Shown: positions 24,372 through 33,612, counted from the stretch's first letter. The stretch is DNA of 42,286 nt from an uncultured Clostridia bacterium (GCA_910589115.1 CAJUSB010000015.1:1-42286); one strand, 5' to 3'. Program-made: numbers and translations. Notes: generated by a model not told the origin, from the letters alone.

Positions 24372-25600
24372 CACATATCATTGTAATCGGCGGCGGTGCA
24401 GCCGGGCTGATGGCCGCAGGCACGGCCGCAGAAGAGGGCGCACACGTCTTGCTGCTGGAAAAGAATACGCGCCCCGGACGTAAGCTGGCAATCACCGGAA
24501 AGGGACGCTGCAATGTGACCAATAACTGTGATGTTTCCACTGTGCTGGCAAATGTGCCTACGAATCCGAGGTTTCTTTATTCTGCGCTGGGCGGGTGTTC
24601 TCCGGCTGATGTGATGGCCTTTTTTGAACGGGAAGGTGTACCATTGAAGACCGAGCGCGGCAGCCGGGTTTTTCCGGCGTCTGACCGGGCGCTGGATATT
24701 GTGGATGCACTTTGCCACTGGGTGCGCCGGTTGGGCGTACAGGTCATGCACGCCGCTGCCGAGGAAATCCTGACGGCAGACGGACAGGTTTGCGGCGTGT
24801 GTGCAGGTGGCCAGGAGCTTTCGGCGGAGGCGGTCATACTTGCTACAGGCGGCGCGTCCTATCCGCTTACCGGTTCGGATGGGGACGGATACCGCTTTGC
24901 AAAGGTAACAGGGCATATGGTTGTGCCGCCGCGTCCGTCACTGGTTCCGCTGGTTGAGGACGGCAGCACTTGTACAGCGCTGATGGGGCTTTCCCTGAAA
25001 AACGTGCAGCTGACCTCATTTGAGAACGATAAAAAAATTTTTACTGGTTTTGGGGAAATGCTGTTTACGCATTTTGGCCTGTCTGGCCCGCTGACCCTTT
25101 CTGCGTCTGCGCATATGCGGCATTTCGGCAGTAAACGTTATCGTGTGGAAATTGATCTGAAACCTGCGCTGGATGAGAAAACACTTGACCGCCGGATTCT
25201 ATCCGATTTTTCAGAACATAAAAACAGTGATTTTATCAATGCGCTTGGCGGCCTGCTTCCGCGGAAGCTGATTCCCGTTGTTGTGGACTTGGCAGGGATT
25301 GACCCACATTGCAAGGTGCACAGCATCACCAAAGCCGAACGCGCTGCCCTGCTGCGAACCCTCAAGGCATTCCCTGTGAATATTTCAGGAACGCGTCCGG
25401 TAGCGGAGGCCATTGTTACCACTGGCGGCGTATCTGTGCGGGAAATTTCACCCAAAACGATGGAATCAAAAAAATGTCCCGGATTGTATTTCGCGGGAGA
25501 AGTGATTGACGTGGACGCATATACTGGAGGTTTTAACCTGCAAATTGCTTGGGCGACCGGCAGGCTGGCCGGGCTGAGCGCCGCACATAAAATGGAGTGA
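24368..25600 (+). CDS. FAD-dependent oxidoreductase (HI0933/BaiN-like)
   Basis: The 410-residue flavoprotein has an N-terminal dinucleotide fold (IGGGAAGLMAAGTAAEEGAHVLLLE). The family motif GRKLAITGKGRCNVTNN follows at about 38-54, and a C-terminal FAD-contact segment GLYFAGEVIDVDAYTGGFNLQIAWATG. Family members include YhiN and BaiN; the latter has been tied to bile-acid dehydroxylation, but the family is widespread and usually of unknown role, so I give no symbol. It overlaps the regulator by 4 nt and lies 7 nt before cmk. Confidence 0.88.
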   Translation: MTHIIVIGGGAAGLMAAGTAAEEGAHVLLLEKNTRPGRKLAITGKGRCNVTNNCDVSTVLANVPTNPRFLYSALGGCSPADVMAFFEREGVPLKTERGSRVFPASDRALDIVDALCHWVRRLGVQVMHAAAEEILTADGQVCGVCAGGQELSAEAVILATGGASYPLTGSDGDGYRFAKVTGHMVVPPRPSLVPLVEDGSTCTALMGLSLKNVQLTSFENDKKIFTGFGEMLFTHFGLSGPLTLSASAHMRHFGSKRYRVEIDLKPALDEKTLDRRILSDFSEHKNSDFINALGGLLPRKLIPVVVDLAGIDPHCKVHSITKAERAALLRTLKAFPVNISGTRPVAEAIVTTGGVSVREISPKTMESKKCPGLYFAGEVIDVDAYTGGFNLQIAWATGRLAGLSAAHKME

Positions 25601-25607
25601 TTTTGAT

Positions 25608-26291
25608 ATGAAAAAAAAATTTGCAGCCGCGATTGACGGCCCCTCTGGCGCAGGGAAAAGTACGATTGCCAGGGCAGCTGCCGAAAGGCTCGGGCTGTTG
25701 TATGTGGATACTGGGGCAATGTACCGTGCCATTGGCCTTGCGGTACTGCGGCGTGGGATTGCGGCGGAGGATACGGCTGGCATTGAACAAACATTATCCG
25801 GCCTTTCTGTCACGCTGCGGCATGGTCCAAAGGGGCAGCATGTGCTGCTGAATGGTGAAGATGTTTCAGATGCAATCCGAAACGATCGGGTTGCGCATTA
25901 TGCTTCAAAATGCTCGGCTGTGCCTGCTGTGCGTGATTTCCTATTAGAGACGCAGCGCTCAATCGCTAGGACACAGGGCGTGATTATGGACGGCCGCGAT
26001 ATTGGGACGGTTATTTTGCCTGATGCGGAGGTCAAAATTTTCCTGACCGCCAGTGTGGAGGCCCGTGCCAAGCGGCGATATTTGGAGCTGGACGCACGCG
26101 GTGAGCACGTAACGCTGGAGGGCGTGCGTGCAGATATAGAACGTCGTGACGAGCTGGATATCAACCGCCCGATTGCACCGCTGCGGCAGGCAGAGGATGC
26201 AATCCTGCTGGATACCAGCAGCCTTACATTAGAAGAATCCATAGCGGCAGCGGTGGGCATTATCTCCGAAAAACTGGGGGTTCAGCTATGA
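25608..26291 (+). CDS. cmk: Cytidylate kinase
   Basis: Cmk phosphorylates CMP and dCMP for nucleotide supply and recycles CMP from phospholipid synthesis. The 227-residue product has the P-loop IDGPSGAGKSTIA, the YVDTGAMYRA segment and MDGRDIGTVILPDAEVKIFL. The typical LID and C-terminal DELD-NRPI-PL sequence follow. GGAG precedes the ATG. It overlaps plsC by ATGA. Confidence 0.97.
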   Translation: MKKKFAAAIDGPSGAGKSTIARAAAERLGLLYVDTGAMYRAIGLAVLRRGIAAEDTAGIEQTLSGLSVTLRHGPKGQHVLLNGEDVSDAIRNDRVAHYASKCSAVPAVRDFLLETQRSIARTQGVIMDGRDIGTVILPDAEVKIFLTASVEARAKRRYLELDARGEHVTLEGVRADIERRDELDINRPIAPLRQAEDAILLDTSSLTLEESIAAAVGIISEKLGVQL

Positions 26292-26902
26292 AAAAAAAGA
26301 GTGTGAAAAAAACTGCAAAATATCATCCGCGTTTTCAGTGGCTGGCCATCCCATGCATCCAGGCGTCTTATCAGATATGGTATGGCTACACGGTGCGGGG
26401 GCGGGAGAATATCCCGGAGGGCGGCTGTGTGGTTTGTCCGAACCATAACCAGAACGCCGATCCTCCGCTTGCCGCAGCAGCGCTTGGCAACGGCAGCGGG
26501 CAGCTGATGGTAATGGCAAAAAAAGAACTGTTTGACATGCCGTTGCTTTGGCGGCTGTTTACCTGGCTGGGCGGCTTCCCGGTGGATCGGGGGAATGCTG
26601 ATTTGACCGCGATCAAGACGGCGCTGCGCTCGCTCAAGGAGGGCAAAAAGCTGTTGATTTTCCCACAGGGGACGCGAGGTACCGAGGCCGACAGCGCAAA
26701 GGAAGGCGCGGCCATGCTGGCCGTTAAGACCGGGGTGCCCATCCTGCCGATGTATATTTCTGAGGATAAGAAATTCCGGCGGCATGTGCATATTGTCATT
26801 GGCAAGCCGTTTTTCCCGCCGGTGGGGACGCGTGATTATGCGCCTGTGGCGGATGATATCCTTCGCCGGATCTACGCTCTGCGCGGGGAGGCGGAAGGAT
26901 GA
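26288..26902 (+). CDS. plsC: 1-acyl-sn-glycerol-3-phosphate acyltransferase
   Basis: PlsC adds the second acyl chain to lysophosphatidic acid, giving phosphatidic acid at the membrane. The 204-residue product has the catalytic NHX4D motif (NHNQNADPP), the glycerophosphate-binding FPVDRG, FPQGTRG and a downstream GVPILPMYI. It has one hydrophobic stretch near the start. It overlaps both neighbours by 4 nt, in the cmk-plsC-ispH order common in Clostridia. Confidence 0.95.
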   Translation: MKKKSVKKTAKYHPRFQWLAIPCIQASYQIWYGYTVRGRENIPEGGCVVCPNHNQNADPPLAAAALGNGSGQLMVMAKKELFDMPLLWRLFTWLGGFPVDRGNADLTAIKTALRSLKEGKKLLIFPQGTRGTEADSAKEGAAMLAVKTGVPILPMYISEDKKFRRHVHIVIGKPFFPPVGTRDYAPVADDILRRIYALRGEAEG

Positions 26903-28842
26903 GGGCAGAGGTTGCTAAAACAGCAGGGTTTTGCTTTGGCGTGCGGCGTGCGGTCGATCTTGCCGGGCAGGAGGCAAAAAAGCGTCCGATTTATGCGTAT
27001 GGTGAGCTGATTCACAATAGCCATGAGATTCGCAGGCTGGAGCAGTGCGGCGTGCATACGGCGCATTCGATTGACGACATCCCGGACGGCGCACCTGTGC
27101 TTATCCGTGCGCACGGCGTGGCAAAAGCGGTCTATGAAAGATTCCGGGAGAAAGGCTGTGAAATTTTTGACGCGACTTGCCCGTTTGTTTCCCGTATCCA
27201 CCGCATTGCGGAGCGGGAAAGCGGGGCAGGGCGGCTGGTTGTAATTATCGGCACGCCCGGACATCCGGAGGTTGAGGGCATTCAGGGCTGGTGCAGGGAA
27301 TCGCTGGTATTTGATGGGCCGGAAGCACTGATAAATGCCTTAAAGTCCCATAAATGGGACTTTAACAATGCTGCCTTGCTGGCACAAACAACGGTCAGTC
27401 GAGAAGTTTGGAATAAATCAGCTGAAATTATAAAAAAAGAGTGTACAAACTGCAAAATATTTGATACAATATGTAATGCGACGGATGAGCGTCAGACTGA
27501 GGCTCGTCTGCTTGCCGGAAAATCGGATACGATGATTGTGATCGGCGATAAAAAGAGCTCGAACACAAAGCGCCTGTATGAAATCAGCAGGACGCTTTGC
27601 CCGTACGTCCTCTTGGTCGAGGATGCAACGGAGCTAAATGCGGCGAAGCCTGATTTGACGCGGGCGGAAAACATCGGCATAACCGCAGGCGCATCCACTC
27701 CGGCATGGATAATTAAGGAGGTCAGTAACATGATGAGCGAAGAGATTAAAATTGAAAATGGTGAAAGCGGCGAGGATTTTGCGGCAATGCTGGAGGAATC
27801 CCTCCGGACTTTATATAATGGAGACAAGGTAACCGGTACGGTCGTTGCGATTTCCCCGACCGACGTGCAGGTTGATCTGGGCGTCAAGCACACCGCTTAT
27901 ATTCCGATGGACGAGTTGAGCGATGACCCGAACTACAAGGTAGAAGAGCAAATCAAGCCCGGCGACGAGATTGAGGCCATCGTTGTCCGCGTCAACGATG
28001 TTGAGGGTACTGTAACGCTGTCCAAGAAAAAGGTTGACCATCTCAAGGGCTGGGAGAGCATTGAGGCTGCGAAGGAAGAGCACGCTATTGTTGAGGGCAC
28101 CATCGTGGAGGAGAACCGCGGCGGCATCGTTGCAACGGCGTTCGGCGTGCGTGTATTCATCCCCGCATCCCAGACCGGCGTGCCGAAGGATGAGTCTATG
28201 GCAAAGCTGCTCAAGACCAAACAGTCCTTCTACATTACCGAGATCAACCGCCAGCGCAAGCGTGTGGTCGGTTCGATTCGTGCGGTGCAGCAGGAGGCAC
28301 GTAAGGCAGCTGCTGAAAAGGTTTGGGAGACGATTGAGGTTGGTTCTGCCTATACCGGCACAGTCAAGAGCCTGACTTCCTACGGCGCATTTGTGGACAT
28401 TGGCGGCGTGGACGGTATGATCCACATTTCCGAACTGTCCTGGGGCCGTATCAAGCATCCGTCCGAGGTTGTTTCCATTGGCGATTCTGTGAACGTTTTT
28501 GTCATCGGCCTGGATCGTGAGAACAAGAAGATTTCCCTCGGCTACAAGCGCGAAGAGGACAATCCGTGGTCTATCTTCAAGACCAATTACGAGATTGGCG
28601 ATACAGCAAATGTTAAGATCCTGAAGTTTATGCCCTTTGGCGCTTTTGCGGAGATCGTGCCCGGCGTGGATGGCCTGATTCACATTTCCCAGATTGCGGA
28701 TCACCGCATTGCTAAGCCCGACGAAACCCTGACCATCGGCCAGGAGGTTGAGGCTAAGATCATTGATATTAACGATGAGAAGAAAAAGGTTTCCCTGTCT
28801 ATCCGAGCTCTGATGGTTGGCAGCACAGACGAAGAGGAATAA
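26899..28842 (+). CDS. ispH-rpsA: Fused IspH (HMBPP reductase) and S1 RNA-binding protein
   Basis: The 647-residue product joins two proteins. Residues 1-277 are IspH, the 4Fe-4S enzyme that makes IPP and DMAPP in the last MEP-pathway step. Its cluster cysteines are visible at C12 (GFCFGV), C94 (ATCPF) and C192 (DTICNAT), with RAHGV and GASTPAWII. From about 300 are four S1 RNA-binding domains, the third and fourth canonical (SYGAFVDIGGVDGMIHISELSW; FGAFAEIVPGVDGLIHISQI), like ribosomal protein S1. Such fusions are known in Clostridia. The ATG overlaps plsC. An ideal internal ribosome site precedes Met278 (see separate entry). Confidence 0.95.
   Translation: MRAEVAKTAGFCFGVRRAVDLAGQEAKKRPIYAYGELIHNSHEIRRLEQCGVHTAHSIDDIPDGAPVLIRAHGVAKAVYERFREKGCEIFDATCPFVSRIHRIAERESGAGRLVVIIGTPGHPEVEGIQGWCRESLVFDGPEALINALKSHKWDFNNAALLAQTTVSREVWNKSAEIIKKECTNCKIFDTICNATDERQTEARLLAGKSDTMIVIGDKKSSNTKRLYEISRTLCPYVLLVEDATELNAAKPDLTRAENIGITAGASTPAWIIKEVSNMMSEEIKIENGESGEDFAAMLEESLRTLYNGDKVTGTVVAISPTDVQVDLGVKHTAYIPMDELSDDPNYKVEEQIKPGDEIEAIVVRVNDVEGTVTLSKKKVDHLKGWESIEAAKEEHAIVEGTIVEENRGGIVATAFGVRVFIPASQTGVPKDESMAKLLKTKQSFYITEINRQRKRVVGSIRAVQQEARKAAAEKVWETIEVGSAYTGTVKSLTSYGAFVDIGGVDGMIHISELSWGRIKHPSEVVSIGDSVNVFVIGLDRENKKISLGYKREEDNPWSIFKTNYEIGDTANVKILKFMPFGAFAEIVPGVDGLIHISQIADHRIAKPDETLTIGQEVEAKIIDINDEKKKVSLSIRALMVGSTDEEE
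27715..27732 (+). promoter_or_regulatory. Internal ribosome binding site and start inside ispH-rpsA
   Basis: AAGGAGGT (27715-27722) stands 7 nt before an in-frame ATG (27730). It falls at the domain joint. Translation from here would give a 370-residue protein holding only the S1 domains. The Shine-Dalgarno coincides with Lys-Glu-Val codons at the IspH end, so chance cannot be excluded. Confidence 0.5.
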
Positions 28843-28865
28843 GACCGACTATTTTCGAGAATAGG

Positions 28866-28909
28866 GATTACGGCGTGGTATGCGGCTGCATATTGCGCCG
28901 TAATCTTTT
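28866..28909 (+). terminator. Terminator of the rpiR-to-rpsA operon
   Basis: GATTACGGCG pairs with CGCCGTAATC, and TTTT follows directly. It separates ispH-rpsA from the acetyltransferase gene. Confidence 0.85.
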
Positions 28910-28923
28910 GAACAGGAAAAGCT

Positions 28924-29691
28924 ATGACAGATCAACAAATACTGTGGGCTGCCATGGAGCAGTCGGCAAGGGAGCTTGGCTGTAAGGCAGAGGATTTCCT
29001 TCACAGCAGGCCTGTGGTTGTTCCATACGAGACCGGGCGACAGGCACGAAAGTATTATAAAGAACCGATTTCGTGCATCCTGGCCTCTTATGGAAACAAT
29101 ATTGTCGCCTCGGTAAAGGAAGAATATCGGGAAATCGTATCAGAGTTTATTCATAAATTTGAGTTTTATCATTGCTTTGAAATGCCGAATCTCCATTGGT
29201 TAGAGGAGCGTCTTTCGCCGCTGGGGCAGCGGACCTGCTTTATGTCGGAATACTACCTGCCGGAGCTTGACCGGTTAAAGCCTCTTTCGTGTAAATATCA
29301 AGTCAGGCTGCTGGAAGCGGCAGATTTTGCTCCGCTGTACACACCAGAGTGGAGCAACGCCCTGTGCAGGGAGCGCAGGGAACTTGATGTGCTTGGTATT
29401 GGTGCATATGATGGAGGCCGTCTGGTTGGACTGGCGGGCTGCTCCGCTGACTGCGAAACGATGTGGCAGATTGGGGTAGATGTCCTGCCGGAATACCGCA
29501 GGAACGGCATTGCATCGGCGCTGACCAGCAGGCTCGCAGCAGAAATACTAGAACGCGGAAAAATCCCCTTTTACTGCTCGGCGTGGTCGAATCTCCGTTC
29601 GGTCAGGAATGCATTCAAAAGCGGCTTCCTTCCGGCCTGGGTTGAAATGACGGTCAAACCAGCAGCTGCCGTTGCTGATTTGAACCGATGA
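28924..29691 (+). CDS. GNAT family N-acetyltransferase
   Basis: The 255-residue product has a C-terminal GNAT domain with the acetyl-CoA signature IGVDVLPEYRRNGIASAL and a following NLRSVRNAFKSGF helix. An N-terminal half of about 120 residues has no motif I recognise. The acceptor is unknown. AACAGGAAAAG precedes the ATG. It lies only 15 nt past the operon terminator with no clear promoter of its own, so it may depend on readthrough. A strong hairpin follows. Confidence 0.85.
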   Translation: MTDQQILWAAMEQSARELGCKAEDFLHSRPVVVPYETGRQARKYYKEPISCILASYGNNIVASVKEEYREIVSEFIHKFEFYHCFEMPNLHWLEERLSPLGQRTCFMSEYYLPELDRLKPLSCKYQVRLLEAADFAPLYTPEWSNALCRERRELDVLGIGAYDGGRLVGLAGCSADCETMWQIGVDVLPEYRRNGIASALTSRLAAEILERGKIPFYCSAWSNLRSVRNAFKSGFLPAWVEMTVKPAAAVADLNR

Positions 29692-29711
29692 TTTTGAATC
29701 CATTACAATGT

Positions 29712-29757
29712 AAAACCCCCCGGGCGCAGCCTTTTAGAAGCTGTGTCCGGGGGTTTT
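29712..29757. terminator. Bidirectional terminator between the acetyltransferase and aspS
   Basis: AAAACCCCC with GGGCGCAGC pairs with GCTGTGTCC and GGGGGTTTT around a short loop. T-runs occur on both strands, so it can end both converging transcripts. Confidence 0.9.
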
Positions 29758-29779
29758 TGAGTGCTTAATTCAGTTTGAT

Positions 29780-31585
29780 TTATGCATTATCTTTTTCTAC
29801 GCGGGTGACGGCAATCGACAGCTCGTCCAGCTGTTTGTCATCGACCAAGTCAGGACACTGCATCATCAGGTCAGAGGCATTCTGAACCTTGGGGAAAGCA
29901 ATCACATCACGAATGGAGTCAAGCCCAGCAAGCAGCATACACAGCCGGTCAAGGCCATAGGCAAGGCCTCCATGCGGGGGAGCACCGTAAGAAAATGCTG
30001 TAATCAGATGTCCAAACTGTTCCTTTGCTTTTTCGTCCGTGAATCCAAGCGCCCGGAACATACGGGTTTGGAGCTCGGGGTCATGGATACGGATGGAACC
30101 GCCGCCCAGCTCACAGCCGTTAAGAATGATATCATATGCCTTTGCACGGACAGAACGCGGGTCAGTGTCCAGCTTGGGCACGTCTTCATCCATGGGCGCA
30201 GTGAAAGGGTGATGTTTTGCGACCAGACGGTCTTCCTCTTCGCTGTACTCGAACTGTGGGAATTCGGTTACCCACAGCAGCTTGAAATCGTCCTTGCGTG
30301 CAAGACCGAGCCGCTTTGCAAGCTCGCAGCGCAATGCGCCAAGTGAAACCAAAGCCGTGTCTGTATCCGTATCTGCAACGACAAAAAGAAGGTCGTTGGG
30401 TTTGGCATTTGCGCGTGCTTTGACTGCTTCCAGCTCGTCCGGTTTCAGGAACTTTGCAAAGGAAGAGGTTACCGTACCATCAGCAGCCAGTTTGAGCCAT
30501 GCAAGGCCTTTTGCACGATAGGTCTTTACAAAATCGGCCAGTTTGTCAATTTCCTTGCGCGGGAACTTGTCAGCATAACCGTCTACGTTAATCAGCCGGA
30601 CCGTGCCGCCGCCTTCCACCGCGTTTTTGAATACTGCAAAATCACAAGATTTCGCAATGTCGGAAATATCCTTTATTTCAAAGCCGAACCGAAGGTCAGG
30701 CTTGTCTGAACCAAAGCGGTCCATTGCTTCCTGATACGGCATTCGCGGAAGCGGAAGCTGAATATCAATATCCAGCACCTCTTTGAATACCCGCTGGAGG
30801 AAACCCTCGTTGACCGCAATCACGTCATCTTCTTCTACGAATGACATCTCAAGGTCAATCTGGGTGAATTCCGGCTGGCGGTCAGCGCGGAGGTCCTCAT
30901 CCCGGAAGCATCGGGTAATCTGAATATAACGATCCATCCCTGCGAGCATCAGCAGCTGCTTATATTGCTGCGGGGACTGCGGAAGCGCATAGAACTTGCC
31001 CGGATGCACACGAGAGGGCACCAGATAGTCCCGCGCACCCTCGGGGGTGGATTTGGTCAGCATGGGGGTTTCAATTTCCAGGAAACCCTGTTCATCAAAA
31101 TAATTGCGTGCAATCTGCGTTACCCGGTGACGCAGCATCATATTGCGCTGCATAGACGGACGGCGGAGATCGAGATAGCGGTATTTGAGCCGGATCTGGT
31201 CGCCCGCTTCCTTGGAATCATCAATTTCAAACGGCGTCGTTTCCGCCTTTGAAAGGATACGGATATCAGAGGCAATTACTTCGACCTCACCGGTCGGCAT
31301 CTTTTTATTGACCGCAGAAGCATCGCGCGCGGTCAGTTGCCCACGTATCGCAACGACAAATTCCGTGCGGCAGGTAAATGCAATATTAAATAAATCCGCA
31401 TTGACACTCTTGTCAAAGGTGCATTGGATAATACCGGCACGGTCACGCACCAGCAGGAAGAGTACGCCGCCGTTATCACGGACACGGTCAACCCAGCCAT
31501 TGACAATGACCTCGCGCCCCGCATCGGACAGGCGCAGATTGCCGCACATATCGGTGCGCTTCATGCCGGAAAGATTGGTATTCAT
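29780..31585 (-). CDS. aspS: Aspartyl-tRNA synthetase
   Basis: AspRS charges tRNA-Asp in the cytoplasm. The 601-residue product has the bacterial form: an N-terminal OB-fold anticodon domain (VNGWVDRVRDNGGVLF), the class II motifs (TPMLTKSTPEGARDY; CFRDEDLRADRQPEFTQ), the bacterial GAD insertion in the middle, and motif 3 near GLAYGLDRLCMLL. The ATG at 31585 has AAAGGA 11 nt upstream. It lies just downstream of hisS but has its own promoter. Whether it also charges tRNA-Asn was not settled. Confidence 0.97.
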   Translation of the reverse strand: MNTNLSGMKRTDMCGNLRLSDAGREVIVNGWVDRVRDNGGVLFLLVRDRAGIIQCTFDKSVNADLFNIAFTCRTEFVVAIRGQLTARDASAVNKKMPTGEVEVIASDIRILSKAETTPFEIDDSKEAGDQIRLKYRYLDLRRPSMQRNMMLRHRVTQIARNYFDEQGFLEIETPMLTKSTPEGARDYLVPSRVHPGKFYALPQSPQQYKQLLMLAGMDRYIQITRCFRDEDLRADRQPEFTQIDLEMSFVEEDDVIAVNEGFLQRVFKEVLDIDIQLPLPRMPYQEAMDRFGSDKPDLRFGFEIKDISDIAKSCDFAVFKNAVEGGGTVRLINVDGYADKFPRKEIDKLADFVKTYRAKGLAWLKLAADGTVTSSFAKFLKPDELEAVKARANAKPNDLLFVVADTDTDTALVSLGALRCELAKRLGLARKDDFKLLWVTEFPQFEYSEEEDRLVAKHHPFTAPMDEDVPKLDTDPRSVRAKAYDIILNGCELGGGSIRIHDPELQTRMFRALGFTDEKAKEQFGHLITAFSYGAPPHGGLAYGLDRLCMLLAGLDSIRDVIAFPKVQNASDLMMQCPDLVDDKQLDELSIAVTRVEKDNA

Positions 31586-31622
31586 TTCTAATTCAGTCCT
31601 TTATTCAGTTGGTGATATCTCT

Positions 31623-31650
31623 ATTGTAGCGCAAAAATGATATTTTGCAA
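31623..31650 (-). promoter_or_regulatory. aspS promoter
   Basis: On the minus strand TTGCAA (31645-31650) and TACAAT (31623-31628) have 16-nt spacing, about 38 nt before the aspS start. Confidence 0.65.
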
Positions 31651-31692
31651 GAGGCTTCCAATAAAAAAATATGCTTCTTTTTCCTCTGCCGC

Positions 31693-33051
31693 TCAGCTGC
31701 CGACAATCACTTTATTCCCTGCGCGCGCTGCCAAGCCTTTCTGAATGCGCTTAACCGCAGCATCAAAGTCGGTGTTGGTCTGTTCGCCGGAGGCAAGCTC
31801 TTTTAATGCGACGGTATGGTTGGCAATTTCATCTTCCCCCATAAAAATCACGTAGGGAATTGCCAGCTTGTCCGCGTAGGAAATTTTAGCCTTAAACTTT
31901 TTCTTTTCGCAATGCAGCTGGGTGCGGATGCCCTGTGCCCGTAGCTGCGTAGCCAATGAGATGGCTGCGCCCAAATCATCCGTCATCGGCAGAATGAGTA
32001 CATCGGCAGGGGAGGCAGGCGGATTTTCATTCAGCAGTTTTTTGTCCTGCAAAACAAAGAAAAGCCGCGTCAAACCAATAGAAATCCCCACACCAGGCAG
32101 CTTTTTATCCGTGTAATAGCCCGCAAGATTGTCATACCGTCCGCCGGAACAGATGGAACCAATCTCCGGATGATCCAGCATGGTGGTTTCATAAACCGTG
32201 CCCGTATAGTAATCAAGCCCCCGCGCAATCGTCAAATCAATCTTGAAATGGCTGGCCGGAACGCCGAAATCAGACAGGTAACGGGCCACTGTGCCAAGCT
32301 CTGTAATGCCGGTGTCCAGCGTTTCATTTTTGCCGCGCCAGCCCTCCAATGCCTGCAAAATGCCATCCGTGCCGCCGCCAAGCGTAATAAAACGCAGGAT
32401 TTCATCGGCTGCATCAGCGGAGACGCCCTCTTCCAGCAGGATTTCACGAACGGTGTCTGCGCCTACTTTTTCCAGCTTGTCGATTGTGCGCATAATATCT
32501 GCGGCACGGCTGGTCAGGCCAAGCATTTCAAAAAATCCGTTCAGCACTTTGCGGTTGTTGATCCGGATTTGGAAACGGGTCAGCCCTAGCTCCGAAAACG
32601 TCTTATATATAATCGAAGGGATTTCCGCCTCATTGATAATATCAAGCGCACCGTCGCCGATGACGTCAATATCTGCCTGATAAAATTCACGGAAGCGGCC
32701 ACGCTGTGCCCGCTCCCCACGGTAGACCTTGCCAATCTGGAAGCGCCGGAAAGGGAAGGTCAGCGACCCATAATGCAGCGCAACATATTTTGCAAGCGGC
32801 ACCGTCAAATCAAACCGCATGGAAAGGTCACTGTCGCCCTTTTGGAAGCGGTAAATCTGTTTTTCGGTTTCCCCGCCGCCTTTGGCAAGCAATACCTCAC
32901 TGGCCTCTAAAATCGGGGTATCCAGCGGATAAAACCCATAAAGCGCATAGGTCTCCCGCAGGGTCTGCGTAATCTTCTCAAACTGGGACTGCATTGCAGG
33001 TTCCAGCTCCATAAAACCAGATAGCGTTCTCGGTTTAATTTTTTCCATCAT
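31693..33051 (-). CDS. hisS: Histidyl-tRNA synthetase
   Basis: HisRS charges tRNA-His. The 452-residue product shows class II motif 2 (YRGERAQRGRFREFYQADIDVIG region), the histidine-binding LDYYTGTVYE with preceding ARG, motif 3 (GVGISIGLTRLF) and a C-terminal anticodon-binding domain. It starts ATGATG, with AGGAG 10 nt upstream. It follows mgsA and precedes aspS. I looked for a T-box leader in the 150 nt upstream and found no GGTGGNACC-type element. Confidence 0.96.
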   Translation of the reverse strand: MMEKIKPRTLSGFMELEPAMQSQFEKITQTLRETYALYGFYPLDTPILEASEVLLAKGGGETEKQIYRFQKGDSDLSMRFDLTVPLAKYVALHYGSLTFPFRRFQIGKVYRGERAQRGRFREFYQADIDVIGDGALDIINEAEIPSIIYKTFSELGLTRFQIRINNRKVLNGFFEMLGLTSRAADIMRTIDKLEKVGADTVREILLEEGVSADAADEILRFITLGGGTDGILQALEGWRGKNETLDTGITELGTVARYLSDFGVPASHFKIDLTIARGLDYYTGTVYETTMLDHPEIGSICSGGRYDNLAGYYTDKKLPGVGISIGLTRLFFVLQDKKLLNENPPASPADVLILPMTDDLGAAISLATQLRAQGIRTQLHCEKKKFKAKISYADKLAIPYVIFMGEDEIANHTVALKELASGEQTNTDFDAAVKRIQKGLAARAGNKVIVGS

Positions 33052-33081
33052 GTATCATGTACTCCTGTTGCTTATTTGACT

Positions 33082-33187
33082 GCTGTGCGAACAATCCTCA
33101 GGGTGCACAGCACTAAAAAAATGGCGCACTGCCCAACGAGCCGGAAAAACCCGTTTCGCGTGCAAGCTCCCCGAAAATGGGGAGCTT
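33082..33187. other. Two hairpins between mgsA and hisS
   Basis: AAGCTCCCC/GGGGAGCTT (33164-33187) lies next to the mgsA stop. On the minus strand GCACGCG follows rather than T's. GCTGTGC/GCACAGC (33082-33111) lies 30 nt before hisS. They may separate mgsA from hisS expression; no good promoter is visible between them. Confidence 0.45.
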
Positions 33188-33201
33188 TTGAAACAGATTC
33201 C

Positions 33202-33612
33202 TTAGAGGCGGTTTTTCGGGTTTACGATATTGCGCCAATCAAGGTCGCCCCGGTCGAGGCCCAGGATCAGCATTTCAGCAGTCGCCTGATTGGTTGCAAT
33301 CGGAATATTATGCATATCGCACAGCCGTGCCAGCGCGTGCACATCGGGCTCGTACTGGGTATTCGACATCGGGTCGCGGAAAAACAAGACAAGGTCAATC
33401 TCGTTATAAGCCACCCGTGCAGAAATCTGCTCTTCTCCGCCCTGCATCCCTGCAAGGTACTTTTCAATTTTCAGGCCGGTTGCTTCGGAAACGAATTTGC
33501 CGGTTGTACCAGTTGCACAGATATTATGCTTTGCAAGGATGCCGCAATATGCCATACAAAACTGGACCATCAGCTCTTTCTTTCTGTCGTGCGCAATTAA
33601 AGCGATATTCAT
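33202..33612 (-). CDS. mgsA: Methylglyoxal synthase
   Basis: MgsA turns dihydroxyacetone phosphate into methylglyoxal and phosphate, an overflow bypass of glycolysis. The 136-residue product has IALIAHDRKK, the phosphate-binding ATGTTG, FFRDP, PDV and IATN-AT-E. The position of the catalytic Asp in the E. coli enzyme (GGDQQ, Asp71) is Glu60 here (GGEEQ). The remaining acidic residues are kept. GAGAGGG precedes the ATG. It sits 62 nt after the MinD-like gene. Confidence 0.92.
   Translation of the reverse strand: MNIALIAHDRKKELMVQFCMAYCGILAKHNICATGTTGKFVSEATGLKIEKYLAGMQGGEEQISARVAYNEIDLVLFFRDPMSNTQYEPDVHALARLCDMHNIPIATNQATAEMLILGLDRGDLDWRNIVNPKNRL

Noticed and set aside
26899..28842. IspH-S1 fusion as a frameshift or assembly error
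   Set aside because: The frame is continuous, both halves are intact, and the same fusion is known in other Clostridia.
33052..33201. T-box riboswitch before hisS
   Set aside because: The spot is common for one in Firmicutes, but I find no GGTGGNACC-type antiterminator element and no terminator with T-run on the minus strand.
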